Assembly (NCBI GenBank): GCA_037443685.1
Contig: JBBINX010000004.1
Location: 1-64,000 of the forward strand
From: JAHJRJ01 sp037443685
GTDB lineage: Bacteria; Bacteroidota; Ignavibacteria; UBA10030; BY39
Direction of reading: 5' to 3'
DNA: 64,000 nucleotides
The notes below the pieces were generated by a model. It was not told where the DNA came from. It ran no database searches and was given only the letters and a program-made list of their open reading frames with translations. Below, one piece after another: positions 1 through 9,432 of this stretch (positions within the stretch are counted from its first letter, which is position 1; every line of letters starts with the position of its first letter). A program made the position numbers and the translations under genes.

Positions 1-1210
1 TATAAAGATAATTAAAAGTAAAGTTACCTAATGAGTCGGACATGACATGGCGTATGGGAGAGAGTCCTCTGAGTGATTTTCTGAAAAGAATTACATTCGA
101 TATAACTCCATCTCCGAGTGAATTTTTGACACTGCCTGCAAGTGAATTTTGTACAAGTGGATTGGGAACAAGGTCAAAATTAATTCCAATTGTGTTTCCA
201 ACTATCAGCAACCTATCGGCATCAAATGGACTGCTTTTGTTATTATAGAATTCGGGTAGGTAACCAGGTTTTGCTGCAGCCATAATGTAAGTCATGCTGT
301 CGGGAACGTTAAAAGTATAATTGCCGTTAGCATCGGTTTTTACAACTCGAACGACACCAAACATAGTTCCGATTCCGGGAATGAAGCAATTTTCATTTTG
401 TATTCCCCAAAGACTGCCCTCAATGTTTAACATGGTATTTGTTGTTCGAGGAGTACGCATAATCGCAACAGAAGCATTCGCTAAAGGTAAACCTGATATG
501 CTGTCAATAACAGTACCGCTCACTGAGACGAGCACTGGTGGTGGGGGTGGGGGAATCTTTGTCAAATCGAAGTTTGCATAACTTGTATCATTAAAGCTAA
601 TTAAAACTGGAGTTGCACCTTCGCGGGTTAGTGAATTATCATACCATTCAGTCTTGTATGTCCATTTCGTTGCTGAAATAATGTACTTCCCTGTATCGAG
701 TGCTGCAAAGTAATTACCGGACGAATCGGTTCGAACTTCTCTCCAATACATCATACCGTTCAACTTGAAAAATCTGACGAGCACACCATTAATTGCTGCA
801 TTGGTGTTATCATCAATAATATTGCCCTTGATGAAACCTCGAACCATTATTGGGGGCGGGGGAGGTATTCCTGGAACAAAGAATACATCGTTGCTGGGCA
901 TACTTTCAATCATATTAACTACTGCCCTAACATGATAGCGATAGATATGACCAGAAGGAACCGCCTGGTCTATGAAATTAAGTAGCCTTACCTGCTGATA
1001 AAAGCGGAACGGTAACGTGTCGATTGCTTTATATATCCTGAATTGAACGTTGGTTGCTGCCGGGTATTGCCATTGTAATTTTGCAGCAATCTGATTATGG
1101 TGAATAATCTGCTCTACTGTTAAATTTGCAGGAAGTGGTGGAACTGTTTGTGCTGTAACTATACAGATGAAGAACAGCACTAAAACAAGATATGATATTA
1201 TTTTTAACAT
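1..1210 (-). CDS. Secreted protein with carboxypeptidase-regulatory-like repeats (3' end outside window)
   Basis: Reading the minus strand from an ATG at 1210 gives an open frame to the window edge, about 403 residues with no stop. An AAGGAG ribosome site lies just upstream. Residues 1-20 are a signal peptide ending near VTAQ. Residues 25-100 resemble a fibronectin type III domain. Then come repeated beta-sandwich units of the carboxypeptidase-regulatory/CNA-B type, with recurring 'G.v.d..tg..i.nA.V' and 'T D.nGnY.f' patterns. They are separated by proline-rich linkers (GIPPPPPI, KIPPPPPP). Such domains are common in surface and T9SS-secreted proteins of this group, but the C terminus that would show a sorting domain is missing. 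Function unknown; probably structural or adhesive at the cell surface. Confidence 0.8.
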   Translation of the reverse strand, partial: MLKIISYLVLVLFFICIVTAQTVPPLPANLTVEQIIHHNQIAAKLQWQYPAATNVQFRIYKAIDTLPFRFYQQVRLLNFIDQAVPSGHIYRYHVRAVVNMIESMPSNDVFFVPGIPPPPPIMVRGFIKGNIIDDNTNAAINGVLVRFFKLNGMMYWREVRTDSSGNYFAALDTGKYIISATKWTYKTEWYDNSLTREGATPVLISFNDTSYANFDLTKIPPPPPPVLVSVSGTVIDSISGLPLANASVAIMRTPRTTNTMLNIEGSLWGIQNENCFIPGIGTMFGVVRVVKTDANGNYTFNVPDSMTYIMAAAKPGYLPEFYNNKSSPFDADRLLIVGNTIGINFDLVPNPLVQNSLAGSVKNSLGDGVISNVILFRKSLRGLSPIRHVMSDSLGNFTFNYLY

Positions 1211-1399
1211 TTGTTACTCCTTAATTTAAATTTTTAATATTGGCATCGGGGTGAAACCCAGACTAATAAATTATAGTAAAAATAATGATTTTCATCAAGT
1301 ATAAAACATCAATTTTAATGCCAGCTAAATTTTCAAAGATGAGTACAAAAAATACTATTTTTCACAAATATTTAAGTGTTCTTAAATGAATAAAATCAA

Positions 1400-1430
1400 T
1401 AGTGCGGGGATAAAACAAGTGTAGTGCGGG
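1400..1430. repeat. Pair of 9-bp direct repeats upstream of the exporter operon
   Basis: TAGTGCGGG occurs at 1400-1408 and again at 1422-1430, 22 bp apart start to start, about two helical turns. The pair is G-rich in an AT-rich gap of 323 bp and lies about 40 bp upstream of a candidate promoter. That placement would suit a regulator site, but no regulator gene is adjacent. The rest of the 1211-1533 gap shows nothing else. Confidence 0.35.
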
Positions 1431-1470
1431 AAAATAGCATTTTCAAACAATCTAATTTGATTTATTAAAC

Positions 1471-1499
1471 TTGTTTATCCGTTACTCTTATTGTATATT
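1471..1499 (+). promoter_or_regulatory. Candidate sigma-70 promoter for the exporter operon
   Basis: TTGTTT at 1471-1476, a 17-bp spacer, then TATATT at 1494-1499. It lies 34 bp upstream of the first exporter gene. The same TATATT box and 17-bp spacing recur upstream of several other operons in the window. Confidence 0.45.
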
Positions 1500-1533
1500 T
1501 AAAATGATAATTTTACAATAATATTGGTTATAT

Positions 1534-2502
1534 ATGAAAAGACATTTCTATTTTTCCTTTCTGATGCTGATGTTTATTGCATGTTCAGATTCTAAAAACG
1601 ATAAGTTGTTATTAACAGGAATATTAGAAGTCGTAGAAGCTAATATTAGTTCGAAGGTTTCGGGAGAAATCGTTTGTTTATCGGTAAACGAAGGTGATAA
1701 AGTAACTGCCGGAGATACATTAGCAATTATAGACCGAACCGATTATCAAATCCAGTATCGTCAAGCTCTTGCCGCAGTACGGATTGCTGAAGCCCAGTTG
1801 AAGATGCTCATAAAAGGTACAAGGAAGGAAGATTTAGACCAAGCTGAGGAAGCATTGAAACAGGCAAAAGCACAACTTGAAAATGTGAGTGAAGATTACC
1901 AGCGGTCTGAAAATTTATTTTCGACACAAAGTATCAGCACAAAACAACGAGACGATGCGAAAATGCTTTATACTATAGCGCAAGCACAGTATAATTCTGC
2001 AAAACAACTTTTTGAAAAATTGAAAAGCGGTGCGCGCTCAGAAGAGATTGAAGCTGCAAAAGCGCGTTTAGATCAGTCAGTAGCACAAGCGGATGCTATT
2101 AAAAAAAAGATGAATGATTGTTTTATACGAGCACCTATAACGGGTTATATTACGAAAAGAATTGTTGAAAAGGGAGAATTAGCGGGGACAGGAGTACCGA
2201 TATTTCGGATTGCGAACTTAGATGAAATAGAAATTATGGTTTATTTACCCGAAACACAATTAGGTAAAGTACGACTCGGTGATAAAGCTGAAGTAACGAT
2301 AGATACTTTTTCTGATAAAACTTTTTCGGGTGAAGTTGTATACCTTTCTCCCGAAGCGGAGTTTACCCCGAAAAATATTCAAACAAAAGAAGAGAGAGTA
2401 AAACTTGTTTTCGGAGTTAAAGTCAAAATAGCGAATCCTGACCATATACTCAAGGCAGGTTTACCAGCGGATGTTCGTTTATTTGTACATGATAACAGAT
2501 GA
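1534..2502 (+). CDS. HlyD-family periplasmic adaptor lipoprotein (YbhG-like)
   Basis: Membrane fusion protein of an ABC-2 export system, 322 aa. It would bridge the inner-membrane transporter to an outer-membrane channel. Residues 1-17 form a lipoprotein signal ending FIAC, with Cys17 as the likely lipidation site. A biotinyl-lipoyl-like half (about 30-70, 'SGEIVCLSVNEGDKV') is followed by a long alanine/glutamine-rich coiled-coil hairpin (about 80-200), the second lipoyl half ('IRAPITGYI') and a beta-barrel region. First gene of a tight operon; its stop overlaps the next start in an ATGA. No TolC-type gene is nearby, so the outer channel is encoded elsewhere. No strong ribosome site precedes the ATG. 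The substrate cannot be told from sequence. Confidence 0.88.
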   Translation: MKRHFYFSFLMLMFIACSDSKNDKLLLTGILEVVEANISSKVSGEIVCLSVNEGDKVTAGDTLAIIDRTDYQIQYRQALAAVRIAEAQLKMLIKGTRKEDLDQAEEALKQAKAQLENVSEDYQRSENLFSTQSISTKQRDDAKMLYTIAQAQYNSAKQLFEKLKSGARSEEIEAAKARLDQSVAQADAIKKKMNDCFIRAPITGYITKRIVEKGELAGTGVPIFRIANLDEIEIMVYLPETQLGKVRLGDKAEVTIDTFSDKTFSGEVVYLSPEAEFTPKNIQTKEERVKLVFGVKVKIANPDHILKAGLPADVRLFVHDNR

Positions 2503-3419
2503 TCACAAGTGTAATAGAAGCAATCGGATTAAATAAAAAATTCGGTGAGCTTATTGCCTTGTCGGAATTGAATTTTGAAGTCAATCGAGGTGAAATATTT
2601 AGTATCATAGGACCGGATGGAGCAGGTAAGTCCACCTTAATTCGCATACTTTGTGGAATTCTGAACCAGGATTCTGGTAAATTAAAAATACTCGGATTCG
2701 AGTCAGGAGTACACAATAGAGATTTCAAATCTAATATCGGCTACCTATCGCAACGATTTACTTTATATGGAGATCTAACTGTAGATGAAAACATAGATTT
2801 TTTTGCCGGAATACATAAAGAAAAAAACTATATTTCTCGCAAAGTAGAACTTCTCGAATTTACTCGTCTCACCCAGTTTAAAAATCGTCTAGCAGAATAT
2901 TTGTCCGGAGGAATGAAGCAAAAATTGGCTCTAGTCTGTACATTGATTCATCGCCCACAAATAATATTTTTAGATGAACCAACGACAGGCGTTGACCCTG
3001 TGTCGCGCCGCGACTTTTGGAAAATTTTATCTGCCTTATTAAAAGATGGAATTACTATATTTCTTGCCACACCTTATCTCGACGAAGCCGAACGCTGCAA
3101 TAGAGTAGCATTGATGAATAAAGGCAAAATTTTAGTTTGTGGTAAACCTGATGAGATTCGTGCATTGTTCAAACGAAAAGTTATCGAAGTAATAACAGAT
3201 GATGTACGTAGTGCATTTAATGTTCTTAAGAAAGTGAATTACCTTTCAGACGTTCAGATGTTTGGTGACCGGCTACATGTTTCACCCATCAATGACACAG
3301 AAATTAAAAGTAAGATTATAGAGAGCCTTGATAAAGAAAAGATTTCATTAATTAACATACAAAAGCTAATCCCGTCAATGGAAGATCTGTTCATCTCCCT
3401 TATCATAAATGGAAACTAA
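2499..3419 (+). CDS. ABC-2 exporter ATP-binding subunit 1 (N-terminal half of YbhF)
   Basis: Nucleotide-binding domain of an exporter, 306 aa. Walker A GPDGAGKST is at residues 38-46, the signature LSGGM at 135-139, and Walker B IIFLDEP around 155-161 with Glu160 present. The switch histidine is replaced: the H-loop reads ATPYLDEAE, with Pro192 where His is usual. E. coli YbhF carries two such domains in one chain; here they are two genes, and this one matches the first. Overlaps the adaptor gene by 4 bp and the second ATPase gene by 11 bp, so the genes are probably translationally coupled. It likely pairs with the next product as a heterodimer. Confidence 0.9.
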   Translation: MITSVIEAIGLNKKFGELIALSELNFEVNRGEIFSIIGPDGAGKSTLIRILCGILNQDSGKLKILGFESGVHNRDFKSNIGYLSQRFTLYGDLTVDENIDFFAGIHKEKNYISRKVELLEFTRLTQFKNRLAEYLSGGMKQKLALVCTLIHRPQIIFLDEPTTGVDPVSRRDFWKILSALLKDGITIFLATPYLDEAERCNRVALMNKGKILVCGKPDEIRALFKRKVIEVITDDVRSAFNVLKKVNYLSDVQMFGDRLHVSPINDTEIKSKIIESLDKEKISLINIQKLIPSMEDLFISLIINGN

Positions 3420-4368
3420 TTTTACATCTGACACGCAATCTGCTATTAGAGTAACGAACTTGAGTAAACACTTTGATGACTTCGTTGCCGCGGATGATAT
3501 CAACTTTGAAGTAAGCGCGGGTGAGATTTTCGGTTTTTTAGGCCCTAACGGTGCAGGCAAATCTACTACTATTAAAATGTTGTGTGGTTTAATTAAGCCG
3601 ACAACCGGCTATGCATTTGTCGGCGGTTACAACGTTGAACAGAAACCGGAGAAAGTAAAAGAAATTATTGGATATATGTCTCAAAAATTTTCTTTGTATG
3701 AAGATTTGTCAGTTGAGGAAAATATAAATTTTTTTGGGGGAGTTTACGGACTTAGAGATCAACATTTAATAGAAAGAAAAAAGTGGATTCTTAAAATGGC
3801 TGAATTAATGGGAAGAGAGAAGACGCTAACAAGGGATCTTGCAGGTGGTTGGAAACAACGATTAGCTATTGGTTGTGCAATCTTACATAAACCCAAAATA
3901 GTCTTTTTGGATGAGCCGACTGCAGGCGTTGACCCGATATCCAGAAGGAATTTTTGGGATCTTATCTACTCGTTGGCAGAAGATGGTATAACAATTTTTG
4001 TAACAACACATTATTTAGATGAAGCCGAACATTGCCATCGCATCGGACTTATTATGAATGGGAAAATTAAAGCTATCGGCAGTCCTACACTATTAAAAAA
4101 CAACTTAAGGGCATTTGAAATATATGAAGTACATTGCAATCAACCCATCGAAGCAATGGAGCTTTTAACACAACAAAGCTGGGTTAAAGAAACATCGATG
4201 TTCGGTATGGCTATTCACATAAGTACATCAAGCGGTATTGAGAGACGACAAACTATTAAGCAAACTTTAGAATCTTCGGGAATTCAGATTAATAGAATCG
4301 ATTTAATAACTCCTTCTCTTGAAGATGTATTTATTCACTACACTACAGAGAGTGTTGGCAGCGGATAA
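3409..4368 (+). CDS. ABC-2 exporter ATP-binding subunit 2 (C-terminal half of YbhF)
   Basis: Second ATPase of the exporter, 319 aa. Walker A GPNGAGKST at residues 45-53, Walker B IVFLDEPTAGVDP, and an intact switch histidine in TTHYLDEAEH. The signature motif deviates from LSGGQ: it reads LAGGW. Because ABC dimers form each ATP site from the Walker/H-loop of one subunit and the signature of the other, this LAGGW and the Pro H-loop of subunit 1 fall in the same composite site, leaving the other site near consensus. The C-terminal 90 residues are the usual accessory region of ABC-2 ATPases. The stop codon directly abuts the ATG of the next gene. Confidence 0.9.
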   Translation: METNFTSDTQSAIRVTNLSKHFDDFVAADDINFEVSAGEIFGFLGPNGAGKSTTIKMLCGLIKPTTGYAFVGGYNVEQKPEKVKEIIGYMSQKFSLYEDLSVEENINFFGGVYGLRDQHLIERKKWILKMAELMGREKTLTRDLAGGWKQRLAIGCAILHKPKIVFLDEPTAGVDPISRRNFWDLIYSLAEDGITIFVTTHYLDEAEHCHRIGLIMNGKIKAIGSPTLLKNNLRAFEIYEVHCNQPIEAMELLTQQSWVKETSMFGMAIHISTSSGIERRQTIKQTLESSGIQINRIDLITPSLEDVFIHYTTESVGSG

Positions 4369-5505
4369 ATGAGTCTCAGCTTCAATATATTACCGATTGT
4401 TCAAAAAGAATTCAGACAAATTCGAAGAGATGTCCGTGGATTATTGTTGTTGCTTTTGATGCCCGCTTTCTTACTTATAATGGTTGGTTATGCATTGAAT
4501 TTTGACGTAAAACATATTTCACTCGGTATTTGTAATGAAGATAAAAGTCAGGCATCCACCCGATTTATTGAGTCGTTCAAACATTCTGAGTATTTCAACA
4601 TCTCAAAGTATATCGATAACCGACGTGACATCGATGAGCTGTTAGAGGAAGGAAAGATACTTGCCGCAATTATTATTCCGAATGATTTCTCTGATAAAAT
4701 TTACTCGGGTCGTGAAGGGGTTGTGCAAATAATTATAGACGGAGCTAATGCTAACACGGCTGCGACTGCCTTAGGACACATTAAGTCAGCGGTACAAAAT
4801 TACTCCACGAAAATCCTGACCCATGAATTAACCAAACAAGGGATCATATTTACGATACCTGTAAATCCACAGGCACGCTTATGGTACAATCCTGAATTAA
4901 AAAGTTCGAGATTTCTAATCCCGGGTTTGTTTGGGATGATTCTAATGCTGGTTGCTGTAGTTTCAACAAGTCTTTCTATAGTCCGCGAAAAAGAACAAGG
5001 AACTATGGAGCAAATAATGGTTTCTCCGTTAAAATCGCACGAAATCATAATAGGCAAAACAATTCCATACTTGCTAATCTCACTCATTGCCACTACTTTC
5101 GTTTTAATAATGAGCGCTGTAATGTTCGATGTAAAAATTGAAGGTAGTATATTTTTATTTTATCTTGCAACAATACTCTTTTTGCTTGGTGCATTGGGTC
5201 AAGGACTTCTCATATCGACGTTCGCGAAAACTCAATCTGTTGCTTTTATTGTGTCTGTGCTTTCTTCACTCCTTCCTACTTTTTTGTTGTCTGGATTTAT
5301 TTTTCCCGTTAAGAATATGCCGTGGTTGTTACAAGTAATTACACATATAATTCCTGCGAAATATTATCTGGTCGCTGTTAGGTCGGTAATGGTTAAAGGT
5401 GTTGAAATAACGGCATTTTGGGAACAACTTGTTTTCTTACTGATCTTCTGTAGTCTAATTTTAGGCATAAGTACAGCGAGAATGCATAAGGATATTTCAA
5501 GATGA
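4369..5505 (+). CDS. ABC-2 type permease 1 (YbhS/YbhR-like)
   Basis: Membrane subunit of the exporter, 378 aa. It has an N-terminal transmembrane helix (about 22-42, 'LLLLLLMPAFLLIMVGYAL'), a large extracytoplasmic loop (about 45-175) and five further hydrophobic segments to the C terminus. 'VREKEQGTMEQIMVSPLK' is the conserved amphipathic motif of the ABC-2 family, and 'LSGFIFPVKNMPW' is the typical late loop. Starts one base after the ATPase stop and overlaps the next permease gene by 4 bp (ATGA). It probably forms a heterodimer with that product. Substrate unknown; YbhFSR-type systems are known for drug or cation export, but that should not be assumed here. Confidence 0.9.
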   Translation: MSLSFNILPIVQKEFRQIRRDVRGLLLLLLMPAFLLIMVGYALNFDVKHISLGICNEDKSQASTRFIESFKHSEYFNISKYIDNRRDIDELLEEGKILAAIIIPNDFSDKIYSGREGVVQIIIDGANANTAATALGHIKSAVQNYSTKILTHELTKQGIIFTIPVNPQARLWYNPELKSSRFLIPGLFGMILMLVAVVSTSLSIVREKEQGTMEQIMVSPLKSHEIIIGKTIPYLLISLIATTFVLIMSAVMFDVKIEGSIFLFYLATILFLLGALGQGLLISTFAKTQSVAFIVSVLSSLLPTFLLSGFIFPVKNMPWLLQVITHIIPAKYYLVAVRSVMVKGVEITAFWEQLVFLLIFCSLILGISTARMHKDISR

Positions 5506-6623
5506 GAATTATTAGAGAACTCATCATAAAAGAATTTTTACAGATCAGACGTGATAAACGGATGTTACCGATTATTTTTACCCTTCCTATTTTACAGATA
5601 ATTATACTTGGTTATGCCGCTACACTCGATATTAAAAATATCGGATTATTAATATGTGATTTGGATAAGTCTTACATGAGTCGTGAATTCGTATCTCAAT
5701 TTGTAACTTCAGGTCACTTTACACTTTGGGGAGATGTAGAAAATCCCAAGCAGATAGACACACATCTCGACAGGAGCGAGGTAACGCTTGCTATAATAAT
5801 CCCGCGTGATTTTTCAAAAAATATATTATTGGGGCGACAAGCAGATATTGCATTACTAGCTGACGGAGCCGATGCCAATACGGCGAATATTAGTTTGAGC
5901 TATGCTGTACAAATCATTTCACGTTATTCAAAAAATATTCTAATAAAAAATAGTATCGGTCCATCAATTTTAACTCCAACAATATCTGCTGAACCACGGG
6001 TATGGTTTAATCCCGATTTGCGCAGTGCAAATTTTATGGTGCCTGGTGTTATAGCGCTAGTGCTTCTTATTATAACTATGACGCTCACGTCGGTTGCCAT
6101 TGTGCGTGAAAAAGAAATCGGTACGCTCGAACAATTACTCGTAACACCTATAAAACCTTCCCAACTGATAATAGGTAAAATTACACCATATGTAGTAATT
6201 GGATTTATAGACACGGCACTCGTACTTAGTATTGCGGTCACGTGGTTCGATATACCAATCAAAGGAAGTGTGATTTTGCTTTTCGGGTTGAGTGCATTAT
6301 TCATCCTGACTACATTAGGTCTGGGAATTTTGATCTCCACAATTTCAAGAACGCAACAGCAGGCGATGATGACTGCGCAATTCTTTGTTTTTTTTCCGTT
6401 CATATTTCTTTCGGGATTTACTTTTCCAATCGATAATATGCCGTGGATAATTCAACAAGTTACTTATTTAATTCCACTAAGATATTTTTTAGAAATAATA
6501 AGGGGATTAGTATTAAAAGGCGCCGGGTTAGAAATACTTTGGATTCAATCATTAGCGTTGTTTCTATTTGGAGTAGTGATACTTTCAGTTAGTATTTTTA
6601 GGTTTAAGAAAATACTAAAATAA
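5502..6623 (+). CDS. ABC-2 type permease 2 (YbhR-like)
   Basis: Second membrane subunit, 373 aa, same architecture as its neighbour: first helix at about 22-42, extracytoplasmic domain to about 170, then five helices. The family motif 'VREKEIGTLEQLLVTPIK' and the loop 'LSGFTFPIDNMPW' are present. Last gene of the five-gene exporter operon. The last third of this gene (from 6287) together with the start of pepT is repeated at 36890-37703 in rearranged form. About 70 bp separate it from pepT. Confidence 0.9.
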   Translation: MRIIRELIIKEFLQIRRDKRMLPIIFTLPILQIIILGYAATLDIKNIGLLICDLDKSYMSREFVSQFVTSGHFTLWGDVENPKQIDTHLDRSEVTLAIIIPRDFSKNILLGRQADIALLADGADANTANISLSYAVQIISRYSKNILIKNSIGPSILTPTISAEPRVWFNPDLRSANFMVPGVIALVLLIITMTLTSVAIVREKEIGTLEQLLVTPIKPSQLIIGKITPYVVIGFIDTALVLSIAVTWFDIPIKGSVILLFGLSALFILTTLGLGILISTISRTQQQAMMTAQFFVFFPFIFLSGFTFPIDNMPWIIQQVTYLIPLRYFLEIIRGLVLKGAGLEILWIQSLALFLFGVVILSVSIFRFKKILK

Positions 6624-7953
6624 CTTTCAATTTTAGCGGATTTTTAATATATTAATCTCCAATTAACAGATTAAATACGAAAGGTGTAAAAGAATGATAT
6701 CATTTACTTGCGTTGAACGTTTTATTAAATATGTTCAGTTCGATACACAGTCATCGGAAGACTCCACGACATATCCGAGTACTGAAAAACAAAAAATACT
6801 TGGCGCTGAATTAGTTAAAGAACTTCAGGAGATTGGTCTAAAGGATGCACAGATGGACGAATACGGATATGTAACCGCAACGCTTGAAGCTACATCACCG
6901 AAAAATGTTCCAGTAATCGGGTTAATTGCCCACTTAGATACATCACCCGATGTAAGCGGTGCGAATGTAAAACCTATCATACATAAAAATTATCAAGGCG
7001 AAAACATTGTTCTACCAGCAGATAATACTGTTGTTATTACAGTTGAAGATAATCCCGATTTAAAAAATCAAATCGGAAACGATATCATTACTGCTGACGG
7101 AACAACACTTCTCGGGGCAGATGATAAGGCTGGTATTGCCGAAATTTTTGACGCACTAAATCATCTCGTTAAAAACCCTGAAATCAAACACGGTAAAATC
7201 CGCATTTGTATTACTCCAGATGAAGAAATCGGGACTGGCACCAAGTATTTCGATGTGAAAAAATTCGGTGCAGACTTCGCATACACTGTTGATGGTGAGC
7301 TTCGCGGAGAAATCGAGAACGAAACATTTTGCGCCGACTCCGTAACCATTACAATTACCGGCAGGAACATACATCCGGGTTATGCTAAAAATAAAATGGT
7401 GAACAGCGTAAAGATAGCTGCTGAAATCATCGAAAAATTGCCTAAAGATTCGCTTTCTCCGGAAACGACTGAAAAGCGCGAAGGATACATTCACCCACAC
7501 ATAATCAACGGTGGTGTGGAAAAAACAGTAATTAAATGTTTGATTAGAGATTTTGAAGAAAAAGGATTGAAAGAGAAAGAAGATTTTCTACAGAAATTAG
7601 CTAACGAAGTATTAGCAAACTATACCAACGCAGTTATGGATTTTAAAGTTGATGAATCTTACCGCAACATGCGTTATATACTAGATAAATATCCACACGG
7701 GCTTGAATATGCAAAGGAAGCAATTCGTCGCACCGGATTAGTTCCCATGATGAACCTGATTCGGGGTGGAACAGACGGGGCTCGTCTCTGCTTTATGGGC
7801 TTACCAACACCTAATCTTTTTGCGGGTGGTCATTCATTCCACTCGAAACGTGAGTGGATAAGTATTCAAGATATGCAAAAAGCAGTCGAAACGCTTGTTA
7901 ATCTCCTCCAAATCTGGGAAGAAAAAACGATTTGAACCGATAATTAAGTTATT
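6287..7953 (+). repeat. Source segment of the partial duplication at 36890-37703
   Basis: Bases 6287-7005 and 7859-7953 of this stretch reappear joined together at 36890-37703; the middle 853 bp (7006-7858) are absent from the copy. This copy keeps both genes intact, so it is taken as the functional locus. See the entry at 36890. Confidence 0.9.
6694..7935 (+). CDS. pepT: Peptidase T (tripeptide aminopeptidase)
   Basis: Cytosolic zinc aminopeptidase of family M20 that removes the N-terminal residue of tripeptides, 413 aa, the usual PepT length. Metal-binding motifs are all visible: 'IAHLDTSPDVSG' (first His and the Asp), 'LLGADDKAGIAEI' (bridging Asp), 'TPDEEIGTG' (catalytic Glu and ligand Glu), and the late 'FAGGHSFHSKREW' ligand His. 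'GRNIHPGYAK' belongs to the dimerisation lid domain. An AAAGGTG ribosome site precedes the ATG. It follows the exporter operon on the same strand, but its role is general peptide turnover. A disrupted copy lies at 37297-37683. Confidence 0.95.
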   Translation: MISFTCVERFIKYVQFDTQSSEDSTTYPSTEKQKILGAELVKELQEIGLKDAQMDEYGYVTATLEATSPKNVPVIGLIAHLDTSPDVSGANVKPIIHKNYQGENIVLPADNTVVITVEDNPDLKNQIGNDIITADGTTLLGADDKAGIAEIFDALNHLVKNPEIKHGKIRICITPDEEIGTGTKYFDVKKFGADFAYTVDGELRGEIENETFCADSVTITITGRNIHPGYAKNKMVNSVKIAAEIIEKLPKDSLSPETTEKREGYIHPHIINGGVEKTVIKCLIRDFEEKGLKEKEDFLQKLANEVLANYTNAVMDFKVDESYRNMRYILDKYPHGLEYAKEAIRRTGLVPMMNLIRGGTDGARLCFMGLPTPNLFAGGHSFHSKREWISIQDMQKAVETLVNLLQIWEEKTI

Positions 7954-8189
7954 GCAAATAATAAAGCCTTTTTTATAACAAGAGATTTTTCATTTTTAAT
8001 ATTTATAAAAATAGCAAATAGCGATTTGAGATAGCATATCACTTTACGGCTGATAATTTTTGTCAATTTATTGAATTTTTTACCCAATCACAATTACAGA
8101 CTTGCTGACAATCAAATTGCCCGAAATTGTCGATGGCTAAGATTTGAAAAGAGCAGTATTAACAAAAAAAAGTGATTCTTTTTGTGGGT

Positions 8190-9422
8190 TCACGGGTTAA
8201 TGATAAGATCAGTATATATCGTTTCAAATTTTTTGATTATACTTTCCCAAGAATAAGATTTTTTCATTGCTTCCCATCCATTATTCCCTATTTTCTCAGC
8301 AAGCTCAGGTTCGTTAACTAACTTACAAATTTGATCAACAATTTCTTTTGATGAGTTACTCACTAATACTCCTTCTGGGTAGATTGCCGCTATTCCTTCG
8401 ATACCGATTTTGGTTGTGACGATTGGAATTCCTTGAGCCATAGCTTGTAATATTTTTATCTTGACACCTCCACCAAAACGCAGAGGTGCGACAAAAATAC
8501 CGCACCCGCGAAAAAAAGGTATTATATCGTCAACAAAACCTAACAACTTTACATTAAATTTATTGGCACAGAGTGATTTTAGTCGTTCAGGGGGATTCGC
8601 CCCAGCTATATAGAGGATTGTAGTCGGAATTCGTTTTTGCACTTTAGGAAATATATTTTCAACTAACCAAATTGCTGCATCTGCATTGGGCCTATGTGAA
8701 AAATTTCCTACAAATAATAAGTTATTCGATTTTCTTGAATGGTAGTTAGGAATACATTCGGCTACATCAATCCCGAAAGGAACGAAATCAATATTGTCTA
8801 AACCCGTTAACCATTCAAGAAGGCTCTTGTCTTGCTCCGAGGACGTTAATACAAAGTCAAACCTTTTAACCATTTTGGGTTCATACTTTGCCCATCTGCA
8901 CCATTCGATCAACAATACTATTTTCTGAATAAGATATCTTGATTTCTTATATGCTCGATAGGCTGGTCTATAAACAACGTCGTGTTCTCGTAAAATTATT
9001 TTTCCTTGTTTTACGAATTTAGAGTAACTCCCCATCTGTGAATATTCAAATTGAATTATATCAAAAAGATTATTTTGTGTAAGCATTTTAATGAGTGACG
9101 CCATGTCGTGATTCTTAAATTTGGAAATATAGTATGGTTGCCAAAGAATAACACTCTGAATCAATCGAAATGTTCGAATTAATAAAAGTATAAAAGTAGA
9201 GAAAATGCTTTTACCTCTACCTTTTATTCTGTAAATGGTATGCAATTCAATGGGTAGTTGCCCTAAGTCGTTAACTAATTCTATCTCACGGTCATCGGCG
9301 AAAGAAGCTAGAGTAATTTGGTGTTTCTTCGATAAATGGTTGAGAAAGTGATATAAGTATGTTCCACCACCGTGTCCACATTTTGGGTGGGGGAGATATG
9401 GGGTTACAATCAGTATTTTCAT
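8190..9422 (-). CDS. Glycosyltransferase family 4
   Basis: GT-B fold glycosyltransferase, 410 aa, last gene of the surface polysaccharide operon. The N terminus 'TPYLPHPKCGHGGGTYLYHFL' is the acceptor-side glycine-rich loop. The C-terminal half has 'NNLLFVGNFSHRPNADAA', 'VKLLGFVDDIIPFFRGCGIFVAPL' and 'RFGGGVKIKILQAMAQGIPIVTT', the donor nucleotide-sugar site with the Ex7E-like region. It resembles the PEP-CTERM/exosortase-associated group of sugar transferases. The specific sugar cannot be inferred. It begins 10 bp after the stop of the upstream GT2 gene. Confidence 0.88.
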   Translation of the reverse strand: MKILIVTPYLPHPKCGHGGGTYLYHFLNHLSKKHQITLASFADDREIELVNDLGQLPIELHTIYRIKGRGKSIFSTFILLLIRTFRLIQSVILWQPYYISKFKNHDMASLIKMLTQNNLFDIIQFEYSQMGSYSKFVKQGKIILREHDVVYRPAYRAYKKSRYLIQKIVLLIEWCRWAKYEPKMVKRFDFVLTSSEQDKSLLEWLTGLDNIDFVPFGIDVAECIPNYHSRKSNNLLFVGNFSHRPNADAAIWLVENIFPKVQKRIPTTILYIAGANPPERLKSLCANKFNVKLLGFVDDIIPFFRGCGIFVAPLRFGGGVKIKILQAMAQGIPIVTTKIGIEGIAAIYPEGVLVSNSSKEIVDQICKLVNEPELAEKIGNNGWEAMKKSYSWESIIKKFETIYTDLIINP

Positions 9423-9432
9423 TTCTTAAAAT

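Noticed and set aside
5924..6403. Long minus-strand frame of 159 codons opposite permease 2
   Set aside because: Antisense shadow of a well-supported gene; no motif or ribosome site. The same holds for frames at 7156-7500, 9875-10369, 21688-22164, 25333-25776 and 62987-63421.
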